Of a stretch of 64,000 nucleotides of DNA, positions 18,931 through 28,160 are shown piece after piece; positions within the stretch are counted from its first letter, which is position 1; each line of letters starts with the position of its first letter. The notes under the pieces are model-generated. The model worked only from the letters and a program-made list of their open reading frames with translations. It had not been told where the DNA came from and did no database searches. The stretch is from NCBI RefSeq assembly GCF_002939305.1, contig NZ_MVDI01000005.1, forward strand, positions 124,001 to 188,000, written 5' to 3'. This DNA is from Chroococcidiopsis sp. TS-821. GTDB lineage: Bacteria; Cyanobacteriota; Cyanobacteriia; Cyanobacteriales; Chroococcidiopsidaceae. The position numbers and the translations under genes were made by a program.

Positions 18931-20145
18931 ATGCAGCTGACAAGAATCATTGCCAGCGTTGTAGCAGGTATTAGTACATTAGGAGTTGCTGCGTGTGGGG
19001 TACAATCCACAGAACAAGTTTCTAGTAGTGAAAACGTTACTCAATCACCGCGATCGCAACTAGCAACTGCGAATCAACAAGCTTGCACTTTAGTACCACA
19101 AGGCGCAGGACCGCAAGGACAAGTAGATGTCCGCGTCGAGGAAGTCGCTACAGGCTTAGAAGTTCCCTGGGGAATCGCATTTTTACCCAACAATGATATG
19201 TTGGTGACCGAAAGACCAGGACGAGTGCGGTTAGTCCGTAATGGTCAACTACAACCTGCACCTGTCGCCACAATCAACGTAACTGATAGCGGCGAAGGTG
19301 GGCTACTGGGCATTGCAGCCCATCCTGACTTTGCACAAAACCGACTCTTTTACGTATACTACACCGCCGATCGCAACGGAACGCCAATCAATCGAGTCGA
19401 ACGCTGGCAATTATCGCAAGATGGTACCAGCGCCACCGCCGATCGCGTCATTATTGATGATATTCCGGTTGCACTATATCACAATGGCGGACGCATCCGT
19501 TTTGGTCCAGATGGAATGCTGTACATCGGTACTGGCGATGCGCGTAAGCCGGATATTTCTCAAGATGTTGATAGCTTAGCAGGTAAAATCTTGCGAGTGA
19601 CACCCGACGGCGAAGTGCCACAAGATAACCCATTTCCAGGTAATCCTGTATACATCAGCGGAATTCGCAATACCCAAGGCTTTGACTGGGCAAATGATTC
19701 CACGCTGTGGGTAACAGATCACGGTCCGAGTGGCGAACTTGGTAGAAGCGGTCACGATAAAGTTAGCGTTGCTAGCGCAGGTGATAATTTAGGCTGGCCT
19801 ATCATTTATCGCTGTGAGTCTCAAGAAGGATTGGTAACTCCATCATTAGTTTGGCGCGAAGCTGTACCTCCAGGAGGTGCAGCAATCTACACCGGAAATG
19901 CAATTCCTGAATGGCAAGGTAGTTTAATGATTGCGACACTGCGATCGGAACATCTACATCGCGTCGTCTTCGACCCTAATTCTCAACAAGTTCAACAACA
20001 TGAAGTCTACCTACAAGGCGAACACGGTAGGCTACGCGAAGCGATCATGAGTCCTGATGGCGAACTTTATATTACAACGAGTAACTGTGATGGTAGAGGT
20101 AGCTGCCCTGCCAGTCAGGATAAAATCTTACGCGTGACTCGGTAA
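18931..20145 (+). CDS. PQQ-dependent sugar dehydrogenase (soluble GDH/YliI family) lipoprotein
   Basis: 404-residue beta-propeller oxidoreductase of the glucose/sorbosone dehydrogenase family. A lipoprotein signal ends in LGVAAC (Cys22), so it is tethered outside the inner membrane. Family blocks: EVPWGIAFLPNNDMLVTERPGR, GLLGIAAHPDF, YHNGGRIRFGPDGMLYIGTGD, ITDHGP-like VTDHGPSGELG, and a C-terminal REAIMSPDGELYITTSN. It is expected to oxidise aldoses with PQQ as cofactor. No PQQ biosynthesis genes lie in the window, so it may rely on scavenged cofactor. GGAG Shine-Dalgarno before the ATG. Confidence 0.9.
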   Translation: MQLTRIIASVVAGISTLGVAACGVQSTEQVSSSENVTQSPRSQLATANQQACTLVPQGAGPQGQVDVRVEEVATGLEVPWGIAFLPNNDMLVTERPGRVRLVRNGQLQPAPVATINVTDSGEGGLLGIAAHPDFAQNRLFYVYYTADRNGTPINRVERWQLSQDGTSATADRVIIDDIPVALYHNGGRIRFGPDGMLYIGTGDARKPDISQDVDSLAGKILRVTPDGEVPQDNPFPGNPVYISGIRNTQGFDWANDSTLWVTDHGPSGELGRSGHDKVSVASAGDNLGWPIIYRCESQEGLVTPSLVWREAVPPGGAAIYTGNAIPEWQGSLMIATLRSEHLHRVVFDPNSQQVQQHEVYLQGEHGRLREAIMSPDGELYITTSNCDGRGSCPASQDKILRVTR

Positions 20146-20280
20146 GTCAGAAAAACAAACTTCTTTCAAAGGCTGGGAATTAACAACTGATAATAAATTA
20201 TCGGTAAAAAGATTTACCAGCCACTACATATTATGCCAATAGTCTGCGTCCTATTCCTCATAAGTTTCTTACAAACAAAA

Positions 20281-20308
20281 CTCGTCCCCAAATATGTTTA
20301 AGGACGAG
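20281..20308 (-). terminator. Intrinsic terminator candidate for the 70-residue protein gene
   Basis: Seven-bp perfect stem CTCGTCC / GGACGAG (20281-20287 and 20302-20308) with a 14-base loop. Read on the minus strand, the second arm is followed by TTTTGTTTG. It lies downstream of the minus-strand gene ending at 20356 and also faces the end of the sugar dehydrogenase. Confidence 0.6.
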
Positions 20309-20355
20309 AATTTAAAGTATTTGTATTGAGCTTATTACCGACACAAAAGTACTGC

Positions 20356-20568
20356 TTACATTCGAGCGATGATATCTATTTGACGGTCAACGACGTTTTC
20401 TCCAGGAGCAGGCGGAGTACCTTCAGGTGTTGATTCAGTATCTTGTGGCTTTTCATCTATCTTGTTTTTGTCTAATTCATCAGTAGCGAGATCAGGAGTG
20501 AGTGCACCAGTTGTATCTTTTGAGTTGTAACCTGCTGGAATGTCGCGCTTATTTTGTTCTGAAGTCAT
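20356..20568 (-). CDS. Small hydrophilic, probably disordered protein
   Basis: 70 residues, rich in Asp, Glu, Lys, Pro and Thr and with no hydrophobic segment, so probably intrinsically disordered. Not recognised. It is supported as a gene by its isolated position, low-hydrophobicity composition and a well-placed terminator hairpin downstream. Only a weak purine stretch precedes the ATG. Confidence 0.55.
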   Translation of the reverse strand: MTSEQNKRDIPAGYNSKDTTGALTPDLATDELDKNKIDEKPQDTESTPEGTPPAPGENVVDRQIDIIARM

Positions 20569-20843
20569 AATTTCTTTACTTAATGCTTCGATATTAAGTT
20601 TTCAATTGGCTGCCCCTCAAAAGCATCAGTCTAAAAGTAGAGATAAGTGTATACAGCAATTGCTAATAGCCCATTTCAGTTTTTCAATGAGCTACTTTTT
20701 TAGAGCAAATACAATAACTAAGGACGCGAGCAAAAGCAAATATATCGAACAACGTATCACTAAAGATAGACGATGATATAACAACTATTTCCTAGAGTGA
20801 ACGGCATGGAGCGATAGTTAAAGAAAGAACGGGGAAACTAGCA

Positions 20844-21740
20844 ATGTCTATCGATATAGCTGCTAAACCTGTAGATCCGCGCCAACAACACGATCGCCCT
20901 CCTTATCCCGCACAGACTCAACCCACTCCAGGATTAGAGTCTAAGATGAAACCCAAACCTGATTATGGGCAGAGTTCCTATCAAGGAAGTGGAAAGTTAC
21001 GAAATCGGATTGCATTAATTACAGGAGGAGACAGCGGAATTGGTCGTGCTGTTGCAGTTGCGTTTGCTAGAGAAGGGGCAGATATTGCGATCGCCTATCT
21101 CAACGAACATGAAGATGCTGAAGAAACAAAAACCGTCGTTGAAGATTCTGGGCGATCGTTTTTAGCAATAGCAGGCGATCTTGGCGATGACCAACATTGT
21201 CAACGCGTTATACAGGAAACCGTAAACCGCTTTGGGCGCATTGATATCTTAGTCAACAATGCGGCATTTATGGGAAAAACCGTCGAAACAATGGATGAAT
21301 TCACTCCAGAAAGAGTAGAAAAAACCTTTCGGACGAATATTGTTTCCATGTTTCATATGGTTAGACACGCTTTGCCACACATGCAACCAGGTAGTGTCAT
21401 CATCAATACAACTTCTATTCAGGCTTATCAACCAGAGTTTATGATTCTGGATTATGCCGCAACCAAGGGTGCAATTGTCACATTTACAAAAGGATTAGCT
21501 CAGAAACTCATTCACCAAGGCATCCGCGTCAATGCAGTTGCTCCAGGTCCAGTATGGACACCGTTTATTCCGCAATCATTTAGTGCTGAAGCAACCGCTA
21601 AGTTTGGTCAAGACTTTCCTATGAACCGACCGGCTCAACCAGTCGAATTATCTCCTGCATTCGTTTTTCTGGCTTCAGAAGATGGACGCTATGTCTTGGG
21701 AGAAACATTGGGCGTTACAGGTGCTGGCGGTATTCCCTAA
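20844..21740 (+). CDS. SDR family oxidoreductase (GSP39/YhdF-like)
   Basis: Classical short-chain dehydrogenase with a 45-residue proline-rich N-terminal extension, 298 residues in all. Cofactor motif TGGDSGIGR near residue 60, structural motif NNAA near 137, catalytic Ser191, Tyr204 and Lys208 (YAATK). The extended N-terminus with PPYPAQTQ and the closing GETLGVTGAGGIP are typical of the general-stress-protein-39-like subgroup. Substrate unknown; a stress-related role is inferred from relatives only. A 9-bp hairpin downstream probably ends the transcript. Confidence 0.88.
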   Translation: MSIDIAAKPVDPRQQHDRPPYPAQTQPTPGLESKMKPKPDYGQSSYQGSGKLRNRIALITGGDSGIGRAVAVAFAREGADIAIAYLNEHEDAEETKTVVEDSGRSFLAIAGDLGDDQHCQRVIQETVNRFGRIDILVNNAAFMGKTVETMDEFTPERVEKTFRTNIVSMFHMVRHALPHMQPGSVIINTTSIQAYQPEFMILDYAATKGAIVTFTKGLAQKLIHQGIRVNAVAPGPVWTPFIPQSFSAEATAKFGQDFPMNRPAQPVELSPAFVFLASEDGRYVLGETLGVTGAGGIP

Positions 21741-21781
21741 ATAGCTGTTTTGTCATGTACAACTGAGTGCAAAACAAATAG

Positions 21782-21809
21782 TCCTGTCCTGCTTAAATTG
21801 AGGACAGGA
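21782..21809 (+). terminator. Hairpin downstream of the SDR gene
   Basis: Perfect 9-bp stem TCCTGTCCT / AGGACAGGA (21782-21790 and 21801-21809) with a 10-base loop, 41 bases after the stop. No strong T-run follows, so termination is likely rather than certain. Confidence 0.5.
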
Positions 21810-21940
21810 ATTCTTGCAAGTATCAGCCCTTGTTTCGTATTGAGGCATAATTCTTTTAGAGTTATTCTTTAATAGCTGTGCTTGACTTCATGATGAAGCT
21901 ATTCGGCATTGAGCGATAAATTGTCTGCTGAGCGATCTTT

Positions 21941-22809
21941 ATGCAAAATTCCGAGGAGCCTCAGAAACCTTATCGTCAGATTTTAGAGCAGGAGATTAAA
22001 CAAGCACTCGAAGAGTTAGCCCGTCCTGCAAAAGGTTTATTTACATCAGGTCTCCTTGCTGGCATTGGAATTGGTATAAGTCCCTTGCTCGTAGCTGTGT
22101 TACTCACTCATGTAGATGGTACGCGCTCTGAGCTAGTCATTGAAATCTTAGTTGCTAATTTTTATACAATTGGCTTTATTTTTGTGGCTTTATTTTTGTC
22201 ATTTTAGGTCATACCGATCTCTTTACCGAGTACACAACGATCGCCATTTTGCCTGTCCTTGATGGTCGCGCTTCGATCAAGTCATTAAGTCGGCTTTGGG
22301 GGCTGATTTACATTGGTAATTTAGTTGGGGTAGCACTATTTGCTGGGTTTGCTACCGTTATTGGTCCCGCGCTGGGAATTGTGGAACCTCAAATTTTTGG
22401 AGAAATTGCCCGCGATCGTGTCACTCACTCCTGGTGGGTAATTCTTTTTAGTGGTGTACTAGCAGGTTGGCTAATGGGGCTACTCTCGTGGCTGATTGCG
22501 GCTGGACGTGACACGATTAGCCAGATTTTTTTTGTCTGGCTCATTGTCTTAGCGATCAAGTTTTGCCATTTCCACCACTCAATTTCAGGATCTGTTGAAG
22601 TTTTGGCAGGCATTTTGACGAGTACCCTTGGAATTACAAGCCTCTTCTATTTTTTACTGTGGAGTACCATTGGAAATGCCATTGGCGGAATATTTTTTGC
22701 TATGTTGGTGAGAAACAGTTTAGTTATGTCTAGCACTAAACGCAGTTCTAATCGGCGCTACGACCAACACCAGCAGGATTCTTACAAGCAACGTCATCGG
22801 CGGCGATAA
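21941..22809 (+). pseudogene. Formate/nitrite transporter family gene (YfdC-like), frameshifted by a 14-bp duplication
   Basis: Two adjacent frames together spell one FNT-family membrane protein. The first 88 codons (21941-22207) cover the cytoplasmic N-terminus and two helices, ending in the out-of-frame tail ALFLSF. The continuation, in another frame, runs from GHTDLFTEYT through to 22809 with the remaining helices and a basic tail. The break is an exact tandem copy of GGCTTTATTTTTGT at 22172-22185 and 22186-22199. Deleting one copy restores IGFIFVILGHTDLFTEY with no other change. The rest of the gene shows no further stops, so the lesion looks recent or reversible. Function when intact: anion or small-solute channel of uncertain substrate. 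A sequencing or assembly error is possible. Confidence 0.85.
22172..22199 (+). repeat. 14-bp perfect tandem duplication disrupting the FNT gene
   Basis: GGCTTTATTTTTGT occurs twice with no spacer. Fourteen bases is not a multiple of three, so the duplication shifts the reading frame. It is the kind of product expected from replication slippage. Confidence 0.95.
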
Positions 22810-23310
22810 ATAGACTTTCTCTTTCCCAACGCAGATAACCCACAGTTGGTAAAACTATGAAATTAAGCCTTGAAGGGACTAGATTTTTTACTTTTTACAG
22901 CGATCGCTTCTATTGAAATCAACGTAACGATAAAAAACTTTCTTATCGGCATTCTGAATCGATGGCAGCTTCTGTATTTAACAGCTACGCCTGAAATGTA
23001 ACTCATATTTAGATTTAGAGATTTAAAAACATCAACCAAAAAGCAGAAATCATCTTCAAAAGATTAAATTTTGATGAAATTGGGCTAAGTAATATAGTTG
23101 CAGGAGTAAATTTATATATTTAGTATGAAGTACACCACATCAGCAAAGTAGTGCTTGAAATCTGAAAATTACCAGAGTATAATTTATGCCTCTAGGTATA
23201 AATGTTAATCACTCTTATTTTATTTAACCTCTGATTAACTGGATTTTAACGACTCGACGGGAGACACTGTGTACTTTTGAGGTGATACTATCAACAGTCG
23301 CCTTAAGATC
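22810..23310. other. Intergenic region (501 bases)
   Basis: AT-rich, with many stops in all frames. A small stem CGATAA/TTATCG sits at about 22928-22948. No gene, RNA or repeat family member was recognised. Confidence 0.45.
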
Positions 23311-23406
23311 ATGGAACGTCTTACGCGAGCTTTACCATCAGGTGGCATCTGAAACTTTGTTGGTTTAATACTGGCATTAATACTATTTTTTACGAGCCTT
23401 GACCTT
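23311..23406 (+). other. 5' part of the Na/Pi cotransporter gene, cut by an in-frame TGA
   Basis: From the ATG at 23311, 13 codons (MERLTRALPSGGI) run in the same frame as the downstream gene and stop at TGA 23350-23352. The frame then continues directly into NFVGLILALILFF, a clear first membrane helix that leads without a gap into the main ORF. No ATG, GTG or TTG lies between the TGA and the TTG at 23407. A single change from a sense codon such as TGG would explain it. Confidence 0.65.
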
Positions 23407-24570
23407 TTGGGTGAAGGTTTTGATTTATTGGGTGACGATGCAGCAGAAGCACTGCTAGCAAGTACTGCTAACCCAATTACAGGCTTCTTTACTGGGATTT
23501 TAGCTACCACACTGGTGCAAAGTTCCTCAACGACAACTTCTTTGACAGTTGCGCTTGTCGCCGCAGGAACAATTACTCCTCAAGCAGCAATCCCTGTGAT
23601 GTTGGGGGCAAATATTGGGACGAATGTAACCAATACGATCGTAGCGTTAGGTCACTTTCACAATAAAGAGGAGTTCAAGCGGGCATTCACTGGCTCAATG
23701 GTGTTAGATTTTTTCAACATCATTGCTGCTATCCTTTTTTTAGTCATCGAAATATTCACGCGGTTTTTATCTTGGTCAGCGACAGGGTTGACAAATGTCC
23801 TCGTTGGTGTTGGTGCGATCGATCTTTTCAGCCCACTGGATTATATAGTTGATCCAATCGCTGGCTTTATTGTTGGTTTAACTCAAGAGACAGGTTGGAT
23901 TGTTTTAATTATTGCTTTTGCTTTGCTGTACTTTTCCTTAAGAGGACTTGTTAAAGCCTTAAAAGCAATCCTTAACGAAGACTTACAAGAAAAAGTCAAG
24001 AAGTATCTGTTTGGTTCTTGGTGGCAAGCAATGCTTTTTGGACTTGTCATTACAGTAGCTGTCCAAAGTTCAAGCATTACAACTTCCGTAATTGTACCAA
24101 TTATTGCACTAGGCGTTGTGCTGGCAATGCAAGCCTTGCCGTACTTTTTGGGTACAAATATCGGTACTTCCACAACAGCTTTGATCGCAGCAATGTCATT
24201 AGCAACAGATGGAAGTCCTGAAGGGGTAGCATCACTAACAGTGGCGTGGGTGCATATGGTATTTGATATCTACTCAATTATCTTGTTATACCCGATTAAG
24301 TACACGCGGAAACTACCTGTATGGCTTGCCGAAAAATCCGCAGATTTTGTGACAGCAGGACGAGTTGCAGCAATTGGTTACATTGCTTTAATATTTTATG
24401 CTTTGCCTTTTGGGGCAATTTGGTTAACGCAAGATTGGGAAGTTGCTACATTTTATGAACCTGTCGTTCCGCAAGAAGTAGAACAGCTAGAACAAGAAAC
24501 ACAAGCAAGTGATGGCGCACAAGCGCAAGACGCAGCAAGTGAAAACGAAAACAGTTCTGATACAGAATAA
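23407..24570 (+). CDS. Na/Pi cotransporter family protein, 5' end interrupted
   Basis: Main intact frame of a sodium:phosphate cotransporter-type membrane protein, 387 residues from the TTG at 23407. It carries the duplicated Na_Pi repeat with QSSSTTTS in the first half and QSSSITTS in the second, each followed by a GANIGTN or GTNIGTS motif. The acidic tail is rich in Gln, Glu and Ser. The C-terminal PhoU-like domain of some relatives is absent. If translation starts at 23407 the first helix is lost, so the product may be non-functional or the start may be unorthodox. The amino-acid permease follows after 27 bases and could depend on this transcript. Confidence 0.8.
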   Translation: MGEGFDLLGDDAAEALLASTANPITGFFTGILATTLVQSSSTTTSLTVALVAAGTITPQAAIPVMLGANIGTNVTNTIVALGHFHNKEEFKRAFTGSMVLDFFNIIAAILFLVIEIFTRFLSWSATGLTNVLVGVGAIDLFSPLDYIVDPIAGFIVGLTQETGWIVLIIAFALLYFSLRGLVKALKAILNEDLQEKVKKYLFGSWWQAMLFGLVITVAVQSSSITTSVIVPIIALGVVLAMQALPYFLGTNIGTSTTALIAAMSLATDGSPEGVASLTVAWVHMVFDIYSIILLYPIKYTRKLPVWLAEKSADFVTAGRVAAIGYIALIFYALPFGAIWLTQDWEVATFYEPVVPQEVEQLEQETQASDGAQAQDAASENENSSDTE

Positions 24571-24597
24571 TTCTGTTAGCGATCGCTTACCAAAATC

Positions 24598-25908
24598 ATG
24601 CCGCAAGATTCATCAAAATCACTTAAAAGAGAATTGGGTGTAGTAGGCGCAGTTGCTCTCGGTTTAGGCTCAATTGTGGGCACTGGCGTGTTCGTCAGCA
24701 CAGGAATTGCTGCGGGTATAGCAGGACCTAGTGCGATCATTTCGGTGGCGATCGCGGCGTGTGTAGCAGTGTGTAATGGCTTAAATAGCGCCCAATTAGC
24801 TGCGAGTCATCCTGTCAGTGGTGGTGCTTATGAGTATGGTTATAAATACCTTACCCCGTGGCTAGGATTTACAGCAGGGTGGATGTTTTTGGTGGCGAAA
24901 TCAGCTTCAGCAGCGACTGCGGCTTTAGGTTTTGCCGGTTACTTATTGAACGTTTTGGGAATAAGCGATCGCACTTACTTAGTACCTACAGCTTTAGCCG
25001 CAGTAGTCGCGTTGACGTTAATTGTTTTGAATGGAGTAAAGCGCTCCAACGATGTCAATATCACTATTGTGTCAATCACGCTGCTATCGCTGATTTTCTT
25101 TATTGTGGCAGGTTTACCAACAGTTTTTGCAACTAATGCCAATTTCACGCCTTGTGTCGCCGATGCAGATAATCCAATTGGTTCAGTTTTGCAAGCTACT
25201 GCATTAATGTTTGTCGCTTATACAGGATACGGACGAATTGCCACTCTTGGCGAAGAAGTCCAAGAACCACGAAAAACGATTCCCAGAGCAATCATCATTA
25301 CTCTTGCCACAACAATGTTACTTTATATCGGCGTTGTTGTTGTCGGTATTGGTTCGGTAGGTGCGCAGACCTTGGGAGAAGTCACCAGCGAACAAGTTGC
25401 ACCTTTAGAAATTGCTGCACGTAGTTTTAATATTCCTGGAAGTGGTTTCATTTTAGCTGTTGGTGCTGTTACCGCAACATTAGGTGTCTTACTCAATTTA
25501 ATTTTAGGTTTATCGCGCGTGTTATTAGCTATGGGGCGGCGTCAAGATATGCCTAAATTTGTCGCTAAAATGAATTCTTCACGCACAAACCCTTACATTG
25601 CAGTACTGATTATGGGCACTGCGATCGCCTGTTTAGTTTTGATTGGTGATGTCAGAACAACTTGGTCGTTTAGTGCGTTTTCTGTCTTAATTTACTATGC
25701 AATTACTGATTTATCAGCATTACAAATTTCCGATGAAGATCGACTTTATCCGAAGTGGATTGCGTGGGTCGGTTTATCCGCTTGTCTTTTTTTAGCTTTT
25801 TGGGTAGAACAACGAATTTGGCTAGTAGGTGTTGGCTTAATTATTGCTGGATTAATCTGGAATGCGGTCAGAAAACTAATATTAAGCTACACCGATAATG
25901 AGGGTTGA
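24598..25908 (+). CDS. APC family amino acid permease
   Basis: Twelve-helix-type secondary transporter of the amino acid-polyamine-organocation superfamily, 436 residues. The N-terminal signature LGLGSIVGTGVFVSTGIAAG is the conserved helix-1 unwound region that binds the substrate backbone. SGGAYEYGYKYLTPWLGF and the acidic loop EEVQEPRKTIPRAI after helix 6 are also family hallmarks. Substrate not deducible. The gene starts 27 bases after the Na/Pi gene and lacks its own obvious promoter. Confidence 0.9.
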   Translation: MPQDSSKSLKRELGVVGAVALGLGSIVGTGVFVSTGIAAGIAGPSAIISVAIAACVAVCNGLNSAQLAASHPVSGGAYEYGYKYLTPWLGFTAGWMFLVAKSASAATAALGFAGYLLNVLGISDRTYLVPTALAAVVALTLIVLNGVKRSNDVNITIVSITLLSLIFFIVAGLPTVFATNANFTPCVADADNPIGSVLQATALMFVAYTGYGRIATLGEEVQEPRKTIPRAIIITLATTMLLYIGVVVVGIGSVGAQTLGEVTSEQVAPLEIAARSFNIPGSGFILAVGAVTATLGVLLNLILGLSRVLLAMGRRQDMPKFVAKMNSSRTNPYIAVLIMGTAIACLVLIGDVRTTWSFSAFSVLIYYAITDLSALQISDEDRLYPKWIAWVGLSACLFLAFWVEQRIWLVGVGLIIAGLIWNAVRKLILSYTDNEG

Positions 25909-25941
25909 GTCATTAAGATTATTGTAACTTAAAACTAGTTA

Positions 25942-27420
25942 CTAAGCACTAGCAACGACAAAGTTAGCGTTAATAGCTGTGGTTCCTTGGTTAAAAATTG
26001 TTTGCGCGTAATCTGTCCAAACGCCTTGTCCCCAATAACGAAAACAGCTTGTTTGTAGTAGTAAGTTATATAACAAAGCTTGCCGATATTGAGGTTGTTT
26101 TGTATCTACATTGGGACGTTCAACTTTTTCATGAAATAAAGCACTCAGTTGATTCATGGGGCTTAAAACATTTTCATATCCTTCTACCCAACTGATATGA
26201 TTTGTCCAAGAAGCTCCATCAATATGAAAGTTTGGATTAGCTTGTTTAACTTTTGCGATCGCATCGGCTACAGCGTCAGGAGTACATTCATCTTGCACTC
26301 TTTGCCAAATTTGATATTGCCCTGCGGCTTGACACGTTGGATAATCTTCAAATCGGCACCCAGCAGCTTCAATCAATTCTAAATATTCTGTGCCTGTTAA
26401 TCCCACAACACGACGATCTTGCTCGTACCATACTTTCTTAAATGCTGGGGGAAATTCATTCATCATCACGCCGCCATTTTCACCATCTGCGATTTGCGTC
26501 ACTAAAGGTGGTATAGAAACAGCACCAAGATTTTGTCGAGATAGTGTTTTTGCTTCGTAGTACGGTTGCATTTGCCCGACAAGTTTTGTATCAGAACCCT
26601 GAGTTTTAATTAATGCTGTTATACTCAAAGTTTCTCCCGTAGAATTACGGGCAATTAAACGATGCGGAAGATGTTTAAATTGCAGTGGTGCTCCTGTTAA
26701 TGTTTCTACGGTATGCTCTTGAACGATGAGCCATCGATAGCCACACTCAAGTAAGGCTTTAATGAATTGATACAGCGTATCAGGGTGGTTTGGCAAGTGC
26801 ATTTCAGGAGGCGAAAAACCTTTCACCCGCGCTAAAGCTTCCCAACCAAAAATTGCCGCGAAATGATGTTGCCATGCTTGAATGTGTAATTTAATATCTG
26901 GAATTGGAGTTGAAGGCACAACCGCGTGACTCCACATTGTTCCCAGCCATTCGACATACGGTTGGTAAGTGCGATCGCACGTAATGCGTTTGAGATTTTC
27001 CAAAATATCGCCGCGCCCCATTTGTTGCAAGCCCCACAACAAATTGCCAGAGTAGTCTAACATCACGCGCGGATTATACCCTTGACTCACTAACTCAGGG
27101 ATAAAATCAGCCATCCGGCTATAGCAATAGCTAAAAGGACCTGCATTATGATTATCGCCTTCGTGCGGATGTTCAAACATATATTGCAGATTGCTGATTA
27201 AAGCACCATTAACACCCGCAGGAATTGTCGGCTGATGCATGTGAAGCGCGATCGCAAAACCAGCGGTGATGTCTTCTAGCCGAATGTTCGTTGTTGGTAG
27301 AAAGATCGGTTCTTGGTGCTGTACTACCGATGCAACTTCAGTTTCCCAACCCGAAATATTTGGCAATCCATCAATAATTTCTGGGAGTTGTGGTAAGTTA
27401 ATCAATTGAGTGCTAGTCAT
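25942..27420 (-). CDS. Glycoside hydrolase family 57-related protein
   Basis: 492-residue protein of the GH57-like (beta/alpha)7 barrel group. It shows the GH57 opening motif as ALHMHQPTIP and the PPEMHLPNH segment (about residue 205) that normally holds the nucleophile glutamate, followed by an IADGENGG segment near the acid-aspartate position. GH57 enzymes act on alpha-glucans (amylase, branching or transglycosylase activity); the exact activity here is not assigned. The start is ATG at 27420; the frame opens three codons earlier at a TTG. It sits divergent from the nitroreductase. Confidence 0.85.
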   Translation of the reverse strand: MTSTQLINLPQLPEIIDGLPNISGWETEVASVVQHQEPIFLPTTNIRLEDITAGFAIALHMHQPTIPAGVNGALISNLQYMFEHPHEGDNHNAGPFSYCYSRMADFIPELVSQGYNPRVMLDYSGNLLWGLQQMGRGDILENLKRITCDRTYQPYVEWLGTMWSHAVVPSTPIPDIKLHIQAWQHHFAAIFGWEALARVKGFSPPEMHLPNHPDTLYQFIKALLECGYRWLIVQEHTVETLTGAPLQFKHLPHRLIARNSTGETLSITALIKTQGSDTKLVGQMQPYYEAKTLSRQNLGAVSIPPLVTQIADGENGGVMMNEFPPAFKKVWYEQDRRVVGLTGTEYLELIEAAGCRFEDYPTCQAAGQYQIWQRVQDECTPDAVADAIAKVKQANPNFHIDGASWTNHISWVEGYENVLSPMNQLSALFHEKVERPNVDTKQPQYRQALLYNLLLQTSCFRYWGQGVWTDYAQTIFNQGTTAINANFVVASA

Positions 27421-27548
27421 AATGACCAAAAAGCTAAGTTCAACTAAACTACTAACTTTTCTTTGTCAATGCAAGTTTTAAATTCTCAGCAATAGCGATT
27501 CTAAAAGCCATTTGCTTTCGTTAACTCTATACAGCTAACAACGCTTTG

Positions 27549-28160
27549 ATGATCGACAAAACAGCTAAGACTCAATACCCAATTGACGACCTGCTGCGAC
27601 GGCGTTGGAGTCCGTTAGCATTTTCCGCGCGGATGGTTGAACCTGACAAGCTGCGCACTGTTCTAGAAGCCGCAAGCTGGGCAGCATCTTCTTTTAACGA
27701 GCAACCGTGGAGTTTTATCGTTGCAACTTCAGATAACAAGGTTGAATTTGAACGCTTGCTGAGTATTCTCGCCCAAGGAAACCAAGAGTGGGCACAGTAT
27801 GTCCCAGTATTAATGCTGAGTGTAGCAAAATTGCATTTCGAGCGCAATGGCAACGAGAATCGCCATGCTTTTCACGATGTTGGTGCAGCGGCTGCAACCT
27901 TAGCTATCCAAGCGACTGCACTAGGATTATTTATTCACCAAATGGCAGGATTTGACGTTGCTAAAGCAAAGGAGATTTACGGTATTCCTGAAGGGTACGA
28001 ACCAGTAGCCGCGATCGCATTAGGTTATCTCGGAGATCCACAAACTTTGTCAGATAAATTGCAGCAACGAGAAATGTCACCGCGCACTCGTAAGCCGCTA
28101 GAAACTTTTGTTTTCTCTGGTGGCTGGAACCAGCCTTCACCCCTAGTTAACCGTTCGTAA
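27549..28160 (+). CDS. Nitroreductase family protein
   Basis: FMN-dependent NAD(P)H oxidoreductase fold, 203 residues. The N-terminus RRRWSPLAFS carries the arginines that bind FMN phosphate. The block AASWAASSFNEQPWSFIV and the later PEGYEPVAAIALGYLGDP are typical of the family. It probably works as a cytoplasmic dimer; substrate unknown. The last 14 bases overlap the 3' end of the convergent GT2 gene, so the two transcripts share their ends. Confidence 0.9.
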   Translation: MIDKTAKTQYPIDDLLRRRWSPLAFSARMVEPDKLRTVLEAASWAASSFNEQPWSFIVATSDNKVEFERLLSILAQGNQEWAQYVPVLMLSVAKLHFERNGNENRHAFHDVGAAAATLAIQATALGLFIHQMAGFDVAKAKEIYGIPEGYEPVAAIALGYLGDPQTLSDKLQQREMSPRTRKPLETFVFSGGWNQPSPLVNRS

